From Spirochaetia bacterium UBA5368 (GTDB lineage: Bacteria > Spirochaetota > UBA4802 > UBA5368), in contig DHPI01000054.1 in NCBI GenBank assembly GCA_002407865.1, forward strand, positions 10,685 to 17,532: DNA of 6,848 nucleotides, given 5' to 3'. The notes beneath the pieces are model-generated. The model saw nothing but the letters and a program-made list of their open reading frames with translations, ran no database searches and was not told the origin of the DNA. This document shows, piece by piece, positions 6,519 through 6,848 of this stretch. Numbering within the stretch: the stretch's first letter is position 1; each line of letters opens with the position of its first letter. The position numbers were made by a program, and so were the translations under genes.

Positions 6519-6848
6519 ATGGCAATGAAAAAATACATCCTCCCTCTGCTGTTTCTGTGCGTCATGTTTCCCGCGCCGGAGCTCTCGGACACGGTGAGGT
6601 TCTCGTCCGAAGGCCTTGATATGTATCACGTGAAAAAGGCGGTCGATTCGCGGGGCAGGGAAACATTCACACTATCCGATCTCACGTATCAGGATGTCGG
6701 CATCCCCTTTATCAGCGACCTTGTGCTCTCGCTCAACCGGCCATCATCGCAGCTTGTGCGCGACGATTCGGGAAAGTATATGATACGGTATGCGCAATTC
6801 GATTACGTACGCGAAGGCGGGGCGCTCGGCGGCGGTGGGGCGCGCTTT
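6519..6848 (+). CDS. Unrecognised exported protein, N-terminal part (3' end outside window)
   Basis: The frame stays open for 110 codons from ATG 6519 to the window end. The beginning, MAMKKYILPLLFLCVMFPAP, is a good Sec signal peptide (Lys pair, hydrophobic core, Pro/Ala end), so the protein is likely exported. A cysteine at residue 14 lies in LFLCV, which is not a convincing lipobox. The mature part begins around ELSDTVRFSSEGLDMYHV and contains YQDVGIPFISDLVLSLNRP and a stretch ending REGGALGGGGARF; I do not recognise a family. GGGGAAG (6504-6510) precedes the 6519 ATG by eight bases; ATG 6525 (MKKY) is an equally good start. The start lies 48 bases after rpiB, so it may belong to the asnS-rpiB transcript. 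Confidence 0.72.
   Translation, partial: MAMKKYILPLLFLCVMFPAPELSDTVRFSSEGLDMYHVKKAVDSRGRETFTLSDLTYQDVGIPFISDLVLSLNRPSSQLVRDDSGKYMIRYAQFDYVREGGALGGGGARF

Overview
The window is a gene-dense bacterial chromosome segment that looks moderately GC-rich. It carries mostly housekeeping genes, with good Shine-Dalgarno sites (AAGGAG, GAGGAAG, GAGG). No transposase, phage gene, CRISPR array, tRNA or rRNA was seen. The host is probably a Gram-negative, possibly motile bacterium: there is a receptor domain of chemoreceptor type and two exported small or partial proteins. A spirochaete-like or other uncultured lineage is possible, but the sequence alone does not fix the phylum.

Layout, left to right. (1) The 3' end of a YgiQ-type radical SAM protein gene (1-497). 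(2) A 180-base AT-rich gap with overlapping dyads and a weak promoter candidate, then recA (678-1721). (3) map, type I methionine aminopeptidase (1765-2517), 43 bases after recA. (4) A tiny gene at 2527-2699 whose ribosome-binding site overlaps the map stop. It would encode a signal peptide plus a short domain with two CX3C motifs, but a one-base frame break splits it. (5) folE2, GTP cyclohydrolase of the IB family (2720-3508), with a perfect extended -10 element just upstream, inside the small gene. (6) A GC-rich repeat region where folE2 converges with a minus-strand gene (3581-4327). That gene encodes a two-pass membrane protein that resembles the sensor half of a chemoreceptor but has no HAMP or signalling domain. 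(7) A divergent intergenic region (4328-4598) with a consensus-like promoter on each strand and a strong hairpin in the predicted asnS leader. (8) asnS (4599-5984), rpiB (6024-6470) and the start of an unrecognised exported protein (6519 to the window end), all on the plus strand.

The plus-strand genes cover DNA recombination and repair (recA), N-terminal protein processing (map), folate or queuosine precursor synthesis (folE2), tRNA charging (asnS) and pentose phosphate metabolism (rpiB). They share no single pathway. No new multi-gene system is evident. The points most worth a second look are the frame-broken twin-CX3C mini-protein, the output-less receptor with its own strong promoter, the structured asnS leader and the unexplained dyads upstream of recA.
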